Origin: 40CM-2-70-7 sp035631315 | Lineage (GTDB): Bacteria > Gemmatimonadota > Gemmatimonadetes > Gemmatimonadales > GWC2-71-9 | Direction of reading: 5' to 3' | Assembly: GCA_035631315.1 (NCBI GenBank) | Contig: DASQIZ010000109.1 | Location: 62,001-126,000, forward strand | DNA length: 64,000 bases | Shown: piece by piece, positions 1-8,054 of the stretch | Layout: each line of letters opens with the position of its first letter | Position numbering within the stretch: position 1 is the first letter of the stretch | Notes under the pieces: generated by a model | Database searches by the model: none | The model's input: the letters and a program-made list of their open reading frames with translations, nothing else | Told to the model about the DNA's origin: nothing | Translations under genes and position numbers: made by a program

Positions 1-177
1 GCCCGACTGCACGGCCAGCACCGCCGCAACGGTCCCGATGAGAATGAGCGTCAGCGCGCCGAGGTCGGTGAATTGGAGTTTTCCGGTCAGGGAGGCGATC
101 CGGAATCCGACGCCGACGAACAGCAGGGCGATGACGAAATGAACGATGATCGGGTGGAAGTAGCCGATCGAAGGCAC
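1..177 (-). CDS. DUF2231-type membrane protein, N-terminal part only
   Basis: The reading frame runs off the left edge of the window, so only the first 59 residues are present. They start at a GTG and contain a HPIIVHFVIALL segment, the N-terminal signature of DUF2231 membrane proteins. A second hydrophobic helix follows (TLILIGTVAAVLAV). An in-frame TAA lies just upstream of the GTG, so no longer N-terminus is possible. The gene is divergent from the methionine/folate gene at 232 with about 54 bp between starts. Function of the family is not established; it often sits beside membrane redox proteins. The family call is moderate because most of the protein is outside the window. Confidence 0.6.
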   Translation of the reverse strand, partial: MPSIGYFHPIIVHFVIALLFVGVGFRIASLTGKLQFTDLGALTLILIGTVAAVLAVQSG

Positions 178-213
178 GGTGATCCCGAAGGCTTAGAGGG
201 TGCCACAATCTAT

Positions 214-219
214 TAGATT
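214..219 (+). promoter_or_regulatory. -10-like TAGATT before the metH/metF fusion gene
   Basis: TAGATT lies 12 nt upstream of the GTG at 232. With the usual 7-nt distance to the start of transcription, the leader would be about 5 nt long. No Shine-Dalgarno is visible. It matches the hexamer seen before many other genes here. Confidence 0.4.
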
Positions 220-231
220 GCGACCACTACC

Positions 232-2073
232 GTGGCCTCCCCTCCTACGCTCCGCTCCCTCATCGATGACGGGCGCGTCCACGTCTTCGACGGCGCCATG
301 GGCACTCAGCTGTATGCCCAGGGCTTCTATCTCAACGTCTGTTACGACGAGCTGGCCCTCAAGCAGCCGGCCCTGGTGCAGTCCGTACACGAGGCGTACG
401 TGGCCGCGGGCGCCGAGCTGCTCGAGAGCAATACCTTCGGCGCCAATCCCCCCAAACTCGCGGCCTATGGTCTGGCCGATCAGACCGAGCGGATCAATCG
501 TGCCGCCGCCGAGCTGGCTCGTACGGCGGCGAGGGCTCAGGCGTCGGTGGTCGGCGCGATCGGACCTCTCGGGCTCCGCCTCGAGCCGTTCGGACCGACG
601 TCGAAGGCCGAAGCGCGCAGCCACTTCGCGCGGCAGGTGAACGGACTCCTCGACGGCGGCGTGGACGGGTTCATTATCGAAACGTTCAGCGATCTGGCCG
701 AGCTGCAGGCCGCGCTGGAAGCCGTTCGAGAGGCGAGTGACCTTCCCGTCGTCGCCCAGATGACGGTCGGCACCGACGGATTGACGTACCTCGGCACCGC
801 TCCCGAGGATTTCGCGAAGACGCTCACGGAGTGGGGCGCTGACGTGATCGGCGTGAACTGCTCCGTGGGACCTGCCGGCGTACTCGACGCCATCGAGCGG
901 ATGGCGAAGGTCACCAATACGCCGCTCTCGGGGCAGCCCAACGCCGGACTCCCGAAGGCCGTCGAAGACCGGAAGATCTACCTGGCCTCACCGGAGTACG
1001 TCGCGAGCTACGCCAAGCGGATGGTCGAAGCGGGCGCCCGCTTTGTGGGGGGGTGCTGCGGAACGACCCCGGAGCACATCAAGCGCATCCGCGCCTACGT
1101 CGCCAGCGTCTCGCCGCGCCGCCACGCAGCCGTCGTTTCCCGGACGGAGGTGAAGCCTCCCTCCGGAGTGACCGAAGTTCCGCTGGCCGAGCGGTCCCGC
1201 TGGGGAGCCAAGCTCGCACGCGGGGAGTTCGTCACGACGGTCGAGATCCTGCCCCCCAAGGGCGTCGACCCCGCGCCGATGCTGGCGCAATGTCGCGCAC
1301 TGAAAGCGGCCGGCGTCGATGCCGTGAACATTCCCGACGGGCCCCGTGCGGTCAGCAGGATGGGCGTCATCCCTTCGGCCCTCATGGTAGAGCGCGAAAC
1401 CGGCATGGAAACGGTGATGCACTACTGCTGCCGGGACCGCAACCTGCTCGGCATGCTGTCGGACCTGCTCGGCGCCGCCGCGGCGGGGCTTCGCAACGTC
1501 CTGATCATCACCGGCGATCCACCGAAAATGGGCCCCTACCCCGAGGCGACCGCGGTCTTCGACATCGACTCGATCGGGCTCACGAACCTGGTGTATCGCC
1601 TCAACCAGGGCCTGGATCCCGGGCACAATCCGATCGGGTCGCCCACCAAGTGGGTAATCGGGGTCGGCGTCAATCCGGGTGCTCCGGATCTCGATCGTGA
1701 ACTCTCGCGGTTCGCCTGGAAGGTGGATGCGGGTGGCGACTTCGCGGTCACCCAGCCGGTCTTCGATCCTCACCAGCTCGACACCTTCCTCAAACGGGTG
1801 GAGAGTTTCCGCGTCCCGGTGGTCGCCGGGATCTGGCCGTTGGTCAGTCTTCGGAACGCCGAGTTCCTCGCGAATGAGGTCCCTGGCGTATCGGTGCCCG
1901 ATGAGATTCTGCGCCGCATGCGTGAGGCGCAGGATAAGGGGCGGGAGGCGGCGCTGGCGGAAGGGGTGAAGGTTGCGCGGGAGATGCTGGCGGGCGTGCG
2001 GGGAGCGGTGCAGGGCGTGCAGGTGAGCGCTCCCTTCGGTCGCGTCGAGGTCGCGTTGGACGTGATCCGGTGA
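232..2073 (+). CDS. Bifunctional homocysteine S-methyltransferase / 5,10-methylenetetrahydrofolate reductase
   Basis: The 613-residue protein fuses two enzymes of the methionine and one-carbon pathway. Residues about 5-290 form a homocysteine S-methyltransferase (MetH N-terminal type) domain, with DGAMGTQL near residue 20 and the zinc ligands C210 (GVNC), C275 and C276 (GGCCGTTPEH). From about residue 325 a MetF-type TIM barrel follows, with VEILPPKG (E338 at the place of the MTHFR catalytic Glu) and LIITGDPPK. The domain order is that of Bacillus YitJ-type fusions. Such proteins make 5-methyl-THF and transfer a methyl group to homocysteine; the methyl donor of this half cannot be told from sequence. 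Start is GTG. The last 4 nt overlap the next gene. No SAM or cobalamin riboswitch fits in the 54-bp upstream gap. Confidence 0.9.
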   Translation: MASPPTLRSLIDDGRVHVFDGAMGTQLYAQGFYLNVCYDELALKQPALVQSVHEAYVAAGAELLESNTFGANPPKLAAYGLADQTERINRAAAELARTAARAQASVVGAIGPLGLRLEPFGPTSKAEARSHFARQVNGLLDGGVDGFIIETFSDLAELQAALEAVREASDLPVVAQMTVGTDGLTYLGTAPEDFAKTLTEWGADVIGVNCSVGPAGVLDAIERMAKVTNTPLSGQPNAGLPKAVEDRKIYLASPEYVASYAKRMVEAGARFVGGCCGTTPEHIKRIRAYVASVSPRRHAAVVSRTEVKPPSGVTEVPLAERSRWGAKLARGEFVTTVEILPPKGVDPAPMLAQCRALKAAGVDAVNIPDGPRAVSRMGVIPSALMVERETGMETVMHYCCRDRNLLGMLSDLLGAAAAGLRNVLIITGDPPKMGPYPEATAVFDIDSIGLTNLVYRLNQGLDPGHNPIGSPTKWVIGVGVNPGAPDLDRELSRFAWKVDAGGDFAVTQPVFDPHQLDTFLKRVESFRVPVVAGIWPLVSLRNAEFLANEVPGVSVPDEILRRMREAQDKGREAALAEGVKVAREMLAGVRGAVQGVQVSAPFGRVEVALDVIR

Positions 2074-2285
2074 AGCCGGTCTTCTCGGCACGCGATCCGC
2101 TGGAGGCCCATCTGCTCCGCGCGGTGCTCGAGAGTGAGGGATTGGAGGCGGAGGTGCGGGGCGAGTACGTCCCATTCGATTTGAACGGCGCCCTGTCAGT
2201 CTGGGTGAGCGACGACAGTGTTGACCGAGCCCGCACGGTGTTGGATCAGTTCCTCCGCAGGAGAGACCTGCAGATCGAGCCGTAG
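2070..2285 (+). CDS. Small DUF2007-type protein
   Basis: This 71-residue protein starts at a GTG that overlaps the upstream stop codon (GTGA), so it is probably translationally coupled to the methionine/folate enzyme. The sequence (PVFSARDPLEAHLLRAVLESEGLEAEV, split across the first 32 residues) matches the short DUF2007 or putative signal-transducing fold, in which a residue pattern of the type D-xx-EA-xx-L-xxx-LE-x-EGI is common. There is no catalytic motif and no membrane segment. The role is unknown; the coupling is the only functional hint. Confidence 0.65.
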   Translation: MKPVFSARDPLEAHLLRAVLESEGLEAEVRGEYVPFDLNGALSVWVSDDSVDRARTVLDQFLRRRDLQIEP

Positions 2286-2334
2286 TTTCAGGATTGAACG
2301 GTGTAGGTGGGTAGCCGGCGGGTGCGCGGAATGC

Positions 2335-2340
2335 GAAGTT
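2335..2340 (+). promoter_or_regulatory. -10-like GAAGTT before the Ig-domain lipoprotein gene
   Basis: GAAGTT sits 7 nt before the GTG at 2348, the same distance as the other leaderless-type boxes in the window. The first base departs from TAnnTT, so this is a weak example. Confidence 0.3.
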
Positions 2341-2347
2341 TGGCCCC

Positions 2348-5300
2348 GTGCTTAAACGACGCCTGGTTCTTTGGGTCGCCATCTCGGCAACCATCACCTG
2401 CAGCGACTCGACCGGCCCGCTCTTTCCCCAGCCGGTTACGCGCGTCACTCTTTCGGCACATCTCGACTCGCTCTTCGTCGGCGATACCCTGCGGCTCAGC
2501 GCCGTAGCGACCGATGCGCGTGGCGATACCGTGCGCGGACGTCACGTGCGGTGGAAATCCTCCGATTCTACCAAGCTGTCGGTTGATTCTGCAGGGCTGG
2601 TCTCGGCCCGAATGGCGGGAAGCGTCGCGATCACGGCGGCAGTCGACACGGTCACCGGAGGCGCTTTCGTCACGGCTCAATGGCCGGTCGTCGCCGTCGC
2701 GCTGCCGGATTCCCTTACCATCACTCGATACGAAGTGGTGCGGCTCATCCCGGCGATCCGTGGACCGACCGGAACCCAGCTCGCCGGTCGCGAGGAAATC
2801 TGGGCGAGCTCCAACCCCGCGGTCGCGACGGTGTCCTCGATCGGCGTGATTCAGCCCCAAGGCATCGGACAGACCACTATCTCCCTGTCATCGGCTGGCC
2901 GCGAGGACACGAGTCGCCTCCTCGTGGTTCACGAACCGGTGCGACATATCGCCCTGCAGGCACCGGGCGGACCGCCGGTTCCGGTGGGGAGCCCTGACAC
3001 GCTCGGAGTCACCTGTACCGACACCCTTCTCCGAGACGCCGTCGGTGCGCCGGTCTCGTGGGCGGCCGACACGACCGTCTTCCGTATGGTGGTGACCCCC
3101 GGCAACGACCGTCTGGCCATTTTCACGGGCCTCCACCCGGGATCATCTTCGGTCAGAGTTTCTTGCGGAGGGTTGACCGATAGCGCAGCGCTCGTGACGG
3201 ATCTGGTTCCAACCCGCGCGCGGTTCAATCCCGATACGCTGGTGATCGGCATCGGACAGGTCGCCAGCCCGGATGGGCTGGCGCTGGACACGGCCGGGGG
3301 AGCGCATGGTCCAGCGTTCTTCTCGATCCAGTCACTCGATACCACCATTGTCGGCGTGATGTCGGATCAGGTCGTGGGCCGAAAGCCGGGCCGCGCACGA
3401 ATCGTGGGCCAGGCCACCATCGGCGCGGTGACCAGCAGTGACACGGCGCTGGTGGTCGTCCCTGCCGATTCGGTCCGACTGTCAGCAAACTGGGGAAGCA
3501 CCGTCTCGAGTGTCGAGAACTACTCCCTCTTCATCGGACAGGTCACGATCAGTGACACCGCGGGGCACCCGCTCGCCGGTCCTCGTACGATCTTCTTGAA
3601 CTCCGGGGATACATCGGTTGGGAGATTTGTGCCCACGTCGATCACTACCCGGGACACCGGTTCATTCGAATTCTGGGTCGGGCATGCAGGACACACCGTC
3701 GCGACGATCCGAGTGGACTCAGTAACCGCGGACCACGCGGTGATCTCCACGAGTTCGCCGGTCGCCAGCCTCAGTGTTGCGGGCCTGCCGGTGAATCCCC
3801 TGCCGGGAGATACCGCCACCATCTTTGTGAACCTGTACGGACGAGATGGCGGCGCCCGGTTCTATCCAGCCGCGTGGACTCTCTCCGACAGCTCGAAGGC
3901 GCGCATCGACAGCCAGGGGCAGTCTATTGCCCAGACGGCGCAAACAGCGCGTTTTACAGCGCTGGCCCCCGGACGCATGTCGCTCACCATTACGAGCGGA
4001 ACGGTGTCGAAGACCCTCCCCATCGTCATCCGATCCGCGTCGGGCCTGACAGTGACCAGCGCGTCGGCCACCCCGATCACGCCGGGAGCCTCGCTCACAC
4101 TGACCGGAAGCGGGTTCGACCCGACACCGGTGAACGATTCCGTGTGGATTGACGGCGTCCCCACGCCGGTCACTGGTGCTTCTGCTACGACCTTGACGGT
4201 TGCGGTTCCAGCAGCGGCGTCCTTCCGCTGCGAGCCGACCCACCTCGCTTCCATAATGGTCGGTTCCGGAGGCGCCCTGACGATCGACAGCTTTCCCCTC
4301 AGGGTCGGCACACCCGAATCCCTCGCCGTTGGCGGGCTGGTTCGGTTGGATCCCGGGACCAATCGCTGCACCGAGGTCCTCAACACGGACCAACCCTACG
4401 AGGTCGCTTTCACCAATCCCGCGACTGGCTCAGATGTCGGCACCTCGTTCGAGGTCGTCGGGGTGTACTCCGGGCTGCCCGCCTCCTCTCCTCTTACCGC
4501 GCGGCCGTCAATCACGGTGCCGCGAGCGGTGAGTGTTCCCCTCGACTCGGCGGCTCGCGCCCTGCAGGCGCACCGGCAGCTTCTCGAAGCGAACCGTGCA
4601 GTCGTTCGACGCCTCGGGTCACCCCAGAGCTGGTGGGCGGCGGCGGCCGGCACCGCGCGACCAGCACTCAGCGTCGGGGCCACAATCGGGGGAAACGCGC
4701 ACATTCGAATTCCCAACCTCGCCGAGCCGGATTTCTGTTCCGCATACATCGGCATCGACGCGCGACTCGTCTACTCCGGCACCCATTCGCTGATCTTCGA
4801 GGACATCTACTCGCCCATAGCCGGCCAGATGGACAGTGTCTTCGCATCCGTGGGCAAGGAGTTTGACGATGTCGACTATCCGGAGTTGTTGGCGGACTAT
4901 GGCAATCCCATGGCGGTGGACACCCTGCTCGACCGGGTGGGCAAGATTTCCATGGTGTTCTCGCCCCAGGTGAGTGCCTTTGGGGTGAACGGCTTCGTGA
5001 CGTCCTGCGACTTCTACCCGGAGGCAGCCGCGCCCTCGAGCAACACCACGGAGATCTTCTACGGACCCGTCCCCACGGCGCCGGGGACGGGATTCAGCGC
5101 GTACACGAAGGACGTTTGGAAATGGCAGATTCGCTCCGTGTTGATGCACGAAGCCAAGCACATTACGTCGTACGCTGAACACTTCTCGCGCCAGGCACCG
5201 CCGGAAGAAACCTGGCTCGAGGAGTCTTCCGCGGTGTTGGCAGAGGAGCTGTGGGCGCGTGGCTTCTACCACAACACCTGGCTGGGGCAGGCCTCCTACA

Positions 5301-5923
5301 ACTCGACACTCTATTGCGAAGTCCGACCGACGCAGGCCCCGTGTCTGGGCGACCCTTTTTCGATGTACAATGCTTTCGACTTCCTGTACCAATTCGACGA
5401 AAACAGCGGCCAGCTCTCGCCACTGGGCCCCACTTCACCTCAGGATGCGAGCTTCTATGGGAGCGGGTGGTCATTCCTGCGGTGGGCCATCGATCACTAT
5501 GCCGGCAGCGAAAGCGGGTTTCTCAAAGCTATCACCCAGGAGCCCAGCCTCACAGGCGCCGCAAACCTCTCAGCGAGAACCGGCCGCCCGCTTGGTCAGA
5601 TGCTTGGTGACTGGCAGCTCTCGCTCATGGTAAACGGCATCTACGGTTTCCACCCGCTCGATCCGGCCATCGGATTCCCAAGCTGGAACGTCACCGACGT
5701 GTACAGCGGCATGAATCGAGACTTCGGCCAGTTGTTTCCGGATTCGTACCCCGAGCAGCTCCGATCCCTGGAGGGGGGCACCGACGACGCCATCACCCTC
5801 CCGGGTGGAGCGACCACGGTGTACCTGCTCCGTGGATTCACCGGCAGTTATACGTTTGAGCTTCGGGGGCCCGGCGGGGGCACCCCACCCCCGATCCAGC
5901 TAGAAATACTCCACATTCAGTAA
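2348..5923 (+). CDS. Large Ig-like-domain lipoprotein with a C-terminal HExxH metallopeptidase-like domain
   Basis: This 1191-residue protein starts at GTG with a short hydrophobic N-terminus ending at a cysteine (SATITC, residue 18), an imperfect lipobox. Residues about 30-560 hold several BIG2/Ig-like units rich in D-S-T and containing phrases such as VSSIGVIQPQGIG and VDSAGLVSARMAG. An IPT/TIG-like domain follows near 567-650 (ITPGASLTLTGSGFDP). The C-terminal third carries HEAKH at 934-938 followed by WLEESSAVLAEE near 956, the arrangement of M30 (hyicolysin)-like gluzincins: HExxH, then a WL-E-E-x-x-A-xx-AE helix. Zinc protease activity is inferred from these residues only. It is probably exported to the cell surface. 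Transcription looks monocistronic. Confidence 0.7.
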   Translation: MLKRRLVLWVAISATITCSDSTGPLFPQPVTRVTLSAHLDSLFVGDTLRLSAVATDARGDTVRGRHVRWKSSDSTKLSVDSAGLVSARMAGSVAITAAVDTVTGGAFVTAQWPVVAVALPDSLTITRYEVVRLIPAIRGPTGTQLAGREEIWASSNPAVATVSSIGVIQPQGIGQTTISLSSAGREDTSRLLVVHEPVRHIALQAPGGPPVPVGSPDTLGVTCTDTLLRDAVGAPVSWAADTTVFRMVVTPGNDRLAIFTGLHPGSSSVRVSCGGLTDSAALVTDLVPTRARFNPDTLVIGIGQVASPDGLALDTAGGAHGPAFFSIQSLDTTIVGVMSDQVVGRKPGRARIVGQATIGAVTSSDTALVVVPADSVRLSANWGSTVSSVENYSLFIGQVTISDTAGHPLAGPRTIFLNSGDTSVGRFVPTSITTRDTGSFEFWVGHAGHTVATIRVDSVTADHAVISTSSPVASLSVAGLPVNPLPGDTATIFVNLYGRDGGARFYPAAWTLSDSSKARIDSQGQSIAQTAQTARFTALAPGRMSLTITSGTVSKTLPIVIRSASGLTVTSASATPITPGASLTLTGSGFDPTPVNDSVWIDGVPTPVTGASATTLTVAVPAAASFRCEPTHLASIMVGSGGALTIDSFPLRVGTPESLAVGGLVRLDPGTNRCTEVLNTDQPYEVAFTNPATGSDVGTSFEVVGVYSGLPASSPLTARPSITVPRAVSVPLDSAARALQAHRQLLEANRAVVRRLGSPQSWWAAAAGTARPALSVGATIGGNAHIRIPNLAEPDFCSAYIGIDARLVYSGTHSLIFEDIYSPIAGQMDSVFASVGKEFDDVDYPELLADYGNPMAVDTLLDRVGKISMVFSPQVSAFGVNGFVTSCDFYPEAAAPSSNTTEIFYGPVPTAPGTGFSAYTKDVWKWQIRSVLMHEAKHITSYAEHFSRQAPPEETWLEESSAVLAEELWARGFYHNTWLGQASYNSTLYCEVRPTQAPCLGDPFSMYNAFDFLYQFDENSGQLSPLGPTSPQDASFYGSGWSFLRWAIDHYAGSESGFLKAITQEPSLTGAANLSARTGRPLGQMLGDWQLSLMVNGIYGFHPLDPAIGFPSWNVTDVYSGMNRDFGQLFPDSYPEQLRSLEGGTDDAITLPGGATTVYLLRGFTGSYTFELRGPGGGTPPPIQLEILHIQ

Positions 5924-5961
5924 CCGGTCGAAACGCTGACCTGACGCGTGTTCCGCCGACC

Positions 5962-5990
5962 TATATTTTTCGCAGACTCGTTCCGGAGGA
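5962..5990 (+). promoter_or_regulatory. -10 box and Shine-Dalgarno of the peroxiredoxin gene
   Basis: TATATT at 5962-5967 is a good -10 hexamer, though no convincing -35 is seen at 16-18 bp. GGAGGA at 5985-5990 lies 3 nt before the GTG at 5994, a short but usable spacing. Unlike many genes here, this one has a leader with a real ribosome binding site. Confidence 0.5.
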
Positions 5991-5993
5991 TTC

Positions 5994-6569
5994 GTGCGTC
6001 GATTTCTCACCGTTGTGGCCGGCCTCCTGCTCGCCAGCGCCTTGAGCGCCCAGACTCCAGCAGGGAAGCCCGCCGGTCCGCCGCCCCCGACACCGCTGGC
6101 CGTCGGGACCCAGGCGCCGGACTTCGCCCTCCCCGGCGCCACCCGCTACGGCCTCATGGCCCAGCCGGTGCACATGTCGGACTTCAAGGGCAAGACCGTC
6201 GTTCTCGCCTTCTTCTACCAGGCGCGCACCAAAGGCTGAACCATCCAAATGGAGGCGTACCGTGATCAGTACGCCACGCTCTTCAAGGATGGAAAGAAGG
6301 TTGTCGTGATCGGCATCAGCGTAGACGCCGACACCACCCTTCAGGCCTGGATGCACGACGAAGACTTCCCGTTCGTGTTCGTGTCGGACAAGGGTGGGGC
6401 CGTGGGGCGGTCCTATGGAGCGTATTCGACCAAGGACAGTCTCGACGTCCGGTACCTGTTCGTGATCGACCCAGCGGGGAAGATCACGCACGTGATGGCT
6501 CCCTTTCACGTGATCGATCCGGCGAACTACGCGGAGATGAAGGCTGCGGTGGATTCGGTAACGAAGTAA
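5994..6569 (+). CDS. Secreted peroxiredoxin with in-frame TGA at the catalytic-cysteine position (candidate selenoprotein)
   Basis: Read through one TGA (6237-6239), this is a 191-residue AhpC/TSA-type peroxiredoxin. Residues 1-20 are a signal peptide ending SALSAQ, so it should act in the periplasm. The fold shows TQAPDFALPG near 40, FKGKTVVLAFFYQARTKG at 64-81, then TGA, then TIQMEAYRDQY. In PrxQ/AhpC-like relatives the residue after the G is the peroxidatic cysteine (T-x-G-C-T), so the TGA is residue 82, exactly where Cys or Sec is expected. The downstream frame (109 residues) is intact, with VVVIGISVDAD and LFVIDPAGKI. A 7-bp hairpin follows the TGA. Start is GTG with GGAGGA 3 nt upstream. 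Alternatives are a recent nonsense mutation or a sequencing error of TGC/TGT; selA, selB and selC would have to be elsewhere in the genome. Confidence 0.75.
6237..6275 (+). promoter_or_regulatory. UGA codon plus SECIS-like hairpin
   Basis: After the TGA at 6237-6239, GGCGTAC (6254-6260) pairs perfectly with GTACGCC (6269-6275), leaving the 8-nt loop CGTGATCA. The loop begins 22 nt after the TGA and its second base is G. Published bacterial SECIS consensus asks for a stem-loop whose apical loop lies about 16-37 nt after UGA with a G in the first two loop positions, and this fits. Part of the symmetry could come from the conserved EAYRDQYA peptide it encodes. Confidence 0.55.
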
Positions 6570-6573
6570 GAAC

Positions 6574-6615
6574 GTGGGGGCGTGGGGTTGCGGGCCCACG
6601 TCCCCACGCCCCCAC
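6574..6615. terminator. Bidirectional hairpin terminator between convergent genes
   Basis: GTGGGGGCGTGGGG (6574-6587) is perfectly complementary to CCCCACGCCCCCAC (6602-6615), a 14-bp GC-rich stem with a 14-nt loop. It sits between the stops of the peroxiredoxin gene and the tlpA-like gene. There is no long T-tract on either side, so intrinsic termination strength is uncertain. Confidence 0.65.
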
Positions 6616-6628
6616 TTCCCAACACCCC

Positions 6629-7141
6629 TCAGGACTTCAGCGCTTTTTCCACCGCCGCATCAATATCCTGATCAGACCCGGTGCCCGTGTAGACCACTGT
6701 CCCCTTCGCATTCAGGATCACCACGTACGACGTCGCCACCGCCTGGAACGCGCGCGTGGCGTTCCCGCCCGAGTCCCACAACACCTGATAGGGCATCGGA
6801 TGCTCCGTGAGGTGCCGCTGGATGGAGGCCGGTGATTCGTTCACCGCCACGCCGACGGCGATGAACGTCACCTGCTTGCCGTACTTCGCGTGCGCCGCGG
6901 ACATCTTCGGCTCGAGCTCCTTGCAGATCGGGCACCACTGCGCCCAGAACTCGAGCAGGACGGGACCATGGCCGACGTACTTCGCCAGGTCCACCTGGTT
7001 ATGCGAGAGGTCTTCGATCTTCGGCGCGGCGGGCGTGGTGCCGACCGGGATCCCCACGTCGTCGGGGTCCTGCGCCGTCGCAACCGTCGGGACCCCGGCG
7101 AACAGGAGGCTCACCGCGATCAATGCCTGCAACCATTTCAT
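6629..7141 (-). CDS. Periplasmic TlpA-like thioredoxin
   Basis: The 170-residue protein has a signal peptide (residues 1-23, ending VATAQ) and a thioredoxin fold with the redox motif WCPIC, cysteines C70 and C73. The cis-proline region is TSYVVILNAKG. TlpA/ResA-type proteins of this length act as periplasmic thiol-disulfide reductants, often for cytochrome c maturation or peroxide defence. The start lies 4 nt after the stop of the CcdA-like gene, so the two form an operon in which CcdA would pass electrons from cytoplasmic thioredoxin to this protein. It is convergent with the peroxiredoxin gene, a plausible client. Confidence 0.85.
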   Translation of the reverse strand: MKWLQALIAVSLLFAGVPTVATAQDPDDVGIPVGTTPAAPKIEDLSHNQVDLAKYVGHGPVLLEFWAQWCPICKELEPKMSAAHAKYGKQVTFIAVGVAVNESPASIQRHLTEHPMPYQVLWDSGGNATRAFQAVATSYVVILNAKGTVVYTGTGSDQDIDAAVEKALKS

Positions 7142-7145
7142 ACTG

Positions 7146-7880
7146 TTACCACACCTTCCCTGCTTGAATGAAGTAGTACTCCGCCATCACCAGCACGATG
7201 ACCGCCGACACCCGTTTCACCCAGGCCATCCACGGGCCCGCGCGCGGCAGCGATCCGAGGACCCCTGAGAAGAGTCCGACGGCGACCAGGACGGCGGTCA
7301 TGCCGAACGCGAAGGCGAACAAATAGAAGAACCCCAGAAGGCCGCTCCGGGTTGCCGCCACCCACGTGAGCACCACGGCAAACGCCGGTGCGCCGCAGGG
7401 TGCTGCAACGATTCCCGACGATGCCCCCATCAGAAACACCGCCGGGTAAGAACCGCCACCCTGTCCTCCCGCCCACGCCATCAGGCGCTGCGGTACGCGC
7501 ACCGGGATGACGTCGAGCATCACCAGGGCGAACAGGAGCAGGAGGTTACCGGTGATGAGTGAGGCCCAGGGCGACGCGGACACGGTCCCAAACAGGGTCC
7601 CCGAGAGCCCAGCCACGAGGCCGAGAACGGCGTAAACCAGCGCGAGTCCCAGCGCGTAGGTGACGGACAGTCCGGCGGTGCGGGCTCGCGACGCGGTGCC
7701 GGTCGCGGACCCTCCCAGAATGCCGGCCGTAATCGGGATCATCGGCCAGATGCAGGGACTGAGACTGTAGAGCACGCCCAGGCCGAACAGCGTGCCGATC
7801 GCCAACAGCGGATGCTCCCGCAGGGTGGCCGAAAGCGGGGCTCCCGTCATGGTGTTCGCGACCGTCAAGAGATGAAGCAC
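7146..7880 (-). CDS. CcdA/DsbD-type transmembrane thiol-electron transporter
   Basis: This polytopic membrane protein of about six helices carries the DsbD transmembrane-domain signature SPCIWPMIPITAGILGG in the first helix and a second conserved cysteine in AAPCGAPAF in a later helix. These two cysteines relay electrons across the membrane in CcdA and DsbD. It is the single-domain CcdA form (244 residues), with no alpha or gamma DsbD domains. The ATG at 7895 would add five residues, but TATACT sits across that ATG and 6 nt before the GTG at 7880, so I prefer the GTG as a leaderless start. It is followed 4 nt later by the TlpA-like partner. Confidence 0.85.
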   Translation of the reverse strand: MLHLLTVANTMTGAPLSATLREHPLLAIGTLFGLGVLYSLSPCIWPMIPITAGILGGSATGTASRARTAGLSVTYALGLALVYAVLGLVAGLSGTLFGTVSASPWASLITGNLLLLFALVMLDVIPVRVPQRLMAWAGGQGGGSYPAVFLMGASSGIVAAPCGAPAFAVVLTWVAATRSGLLGFFYLFAFAFGMTAVLVAVGLFSGVLGSLPRAGPWMAWVKRVSAVIVLVMAEYYFIQAGKVW

Positions 7881-7886
7881 GGGGGG

Positions 7887-7892
7887 AGTATA
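7887..7892 (-). promoter_or_regulatory. -10 TATACT for the ccdA-tlpA operon
   Basis: On the minus strand TATACT is followed by six C residues and then the GTG at 7880. This spacing places transcription start at or next to the start codon. It also overlaps the alternative ATG at 7895, which argues against that start. Confidence 0.5.
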
Positions 7893-8042
7893 CATCCAAT
7901 GAGGCGGGGGGCCGTCACGGTCCAGTCAGGCCGGAAAAGCCCCACCCCGGTTAGTTTCTCCGGCATGGCCGCTCCACAGCTTTCACGCCCCGTCGTGCGT
8001 ATTCGGGGGGAGGTCAGCTCCAATCCCCCTTTCACAACCAGG

Positions 8043-8048
8043 GTGATT
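8043..8048 (+). promoter_or_regulatory. -10-like GTGATT before the efflux operon
   Basis: GTGATT is 6 nt upstream of the ATG at 8055. A second candidate, TAGTTT, lies 7 nt before another in-frame ATG at 7965, so the operon could have two starts or a longer first protein. Confidence 0.35.
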
Positions 8049-8054
8049 CTACGG

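Noticed and set aside
178..231. Possible SAM or cobalamin riboswitch before the methionine gene
   Set aside because: Only 54 bp separate the two divergent starts, too short for either riboswitch, and no conserved core is visible.
988..2448. 486-residue minus-strand ORF opposite the methionine/folate fusion gene
   Set aside because: It is a GC-rich shadow frame: its translation is arginine/histidine-rich with no family motif, while the plus-strand frame has complete enzyme motifs.
6249..6569. Separate ORF starting at ATG 6249, giving two peroxiredoxin fragments
   Set aside because: The ATG lies inside the conserved TIQMEAYRDQ block with no Shine-Dalgarno or -10 box, and a protein starting there lacks the catalytic residue. 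Read-through at the TGA explains the data better, although loss of function cannot be excluded.
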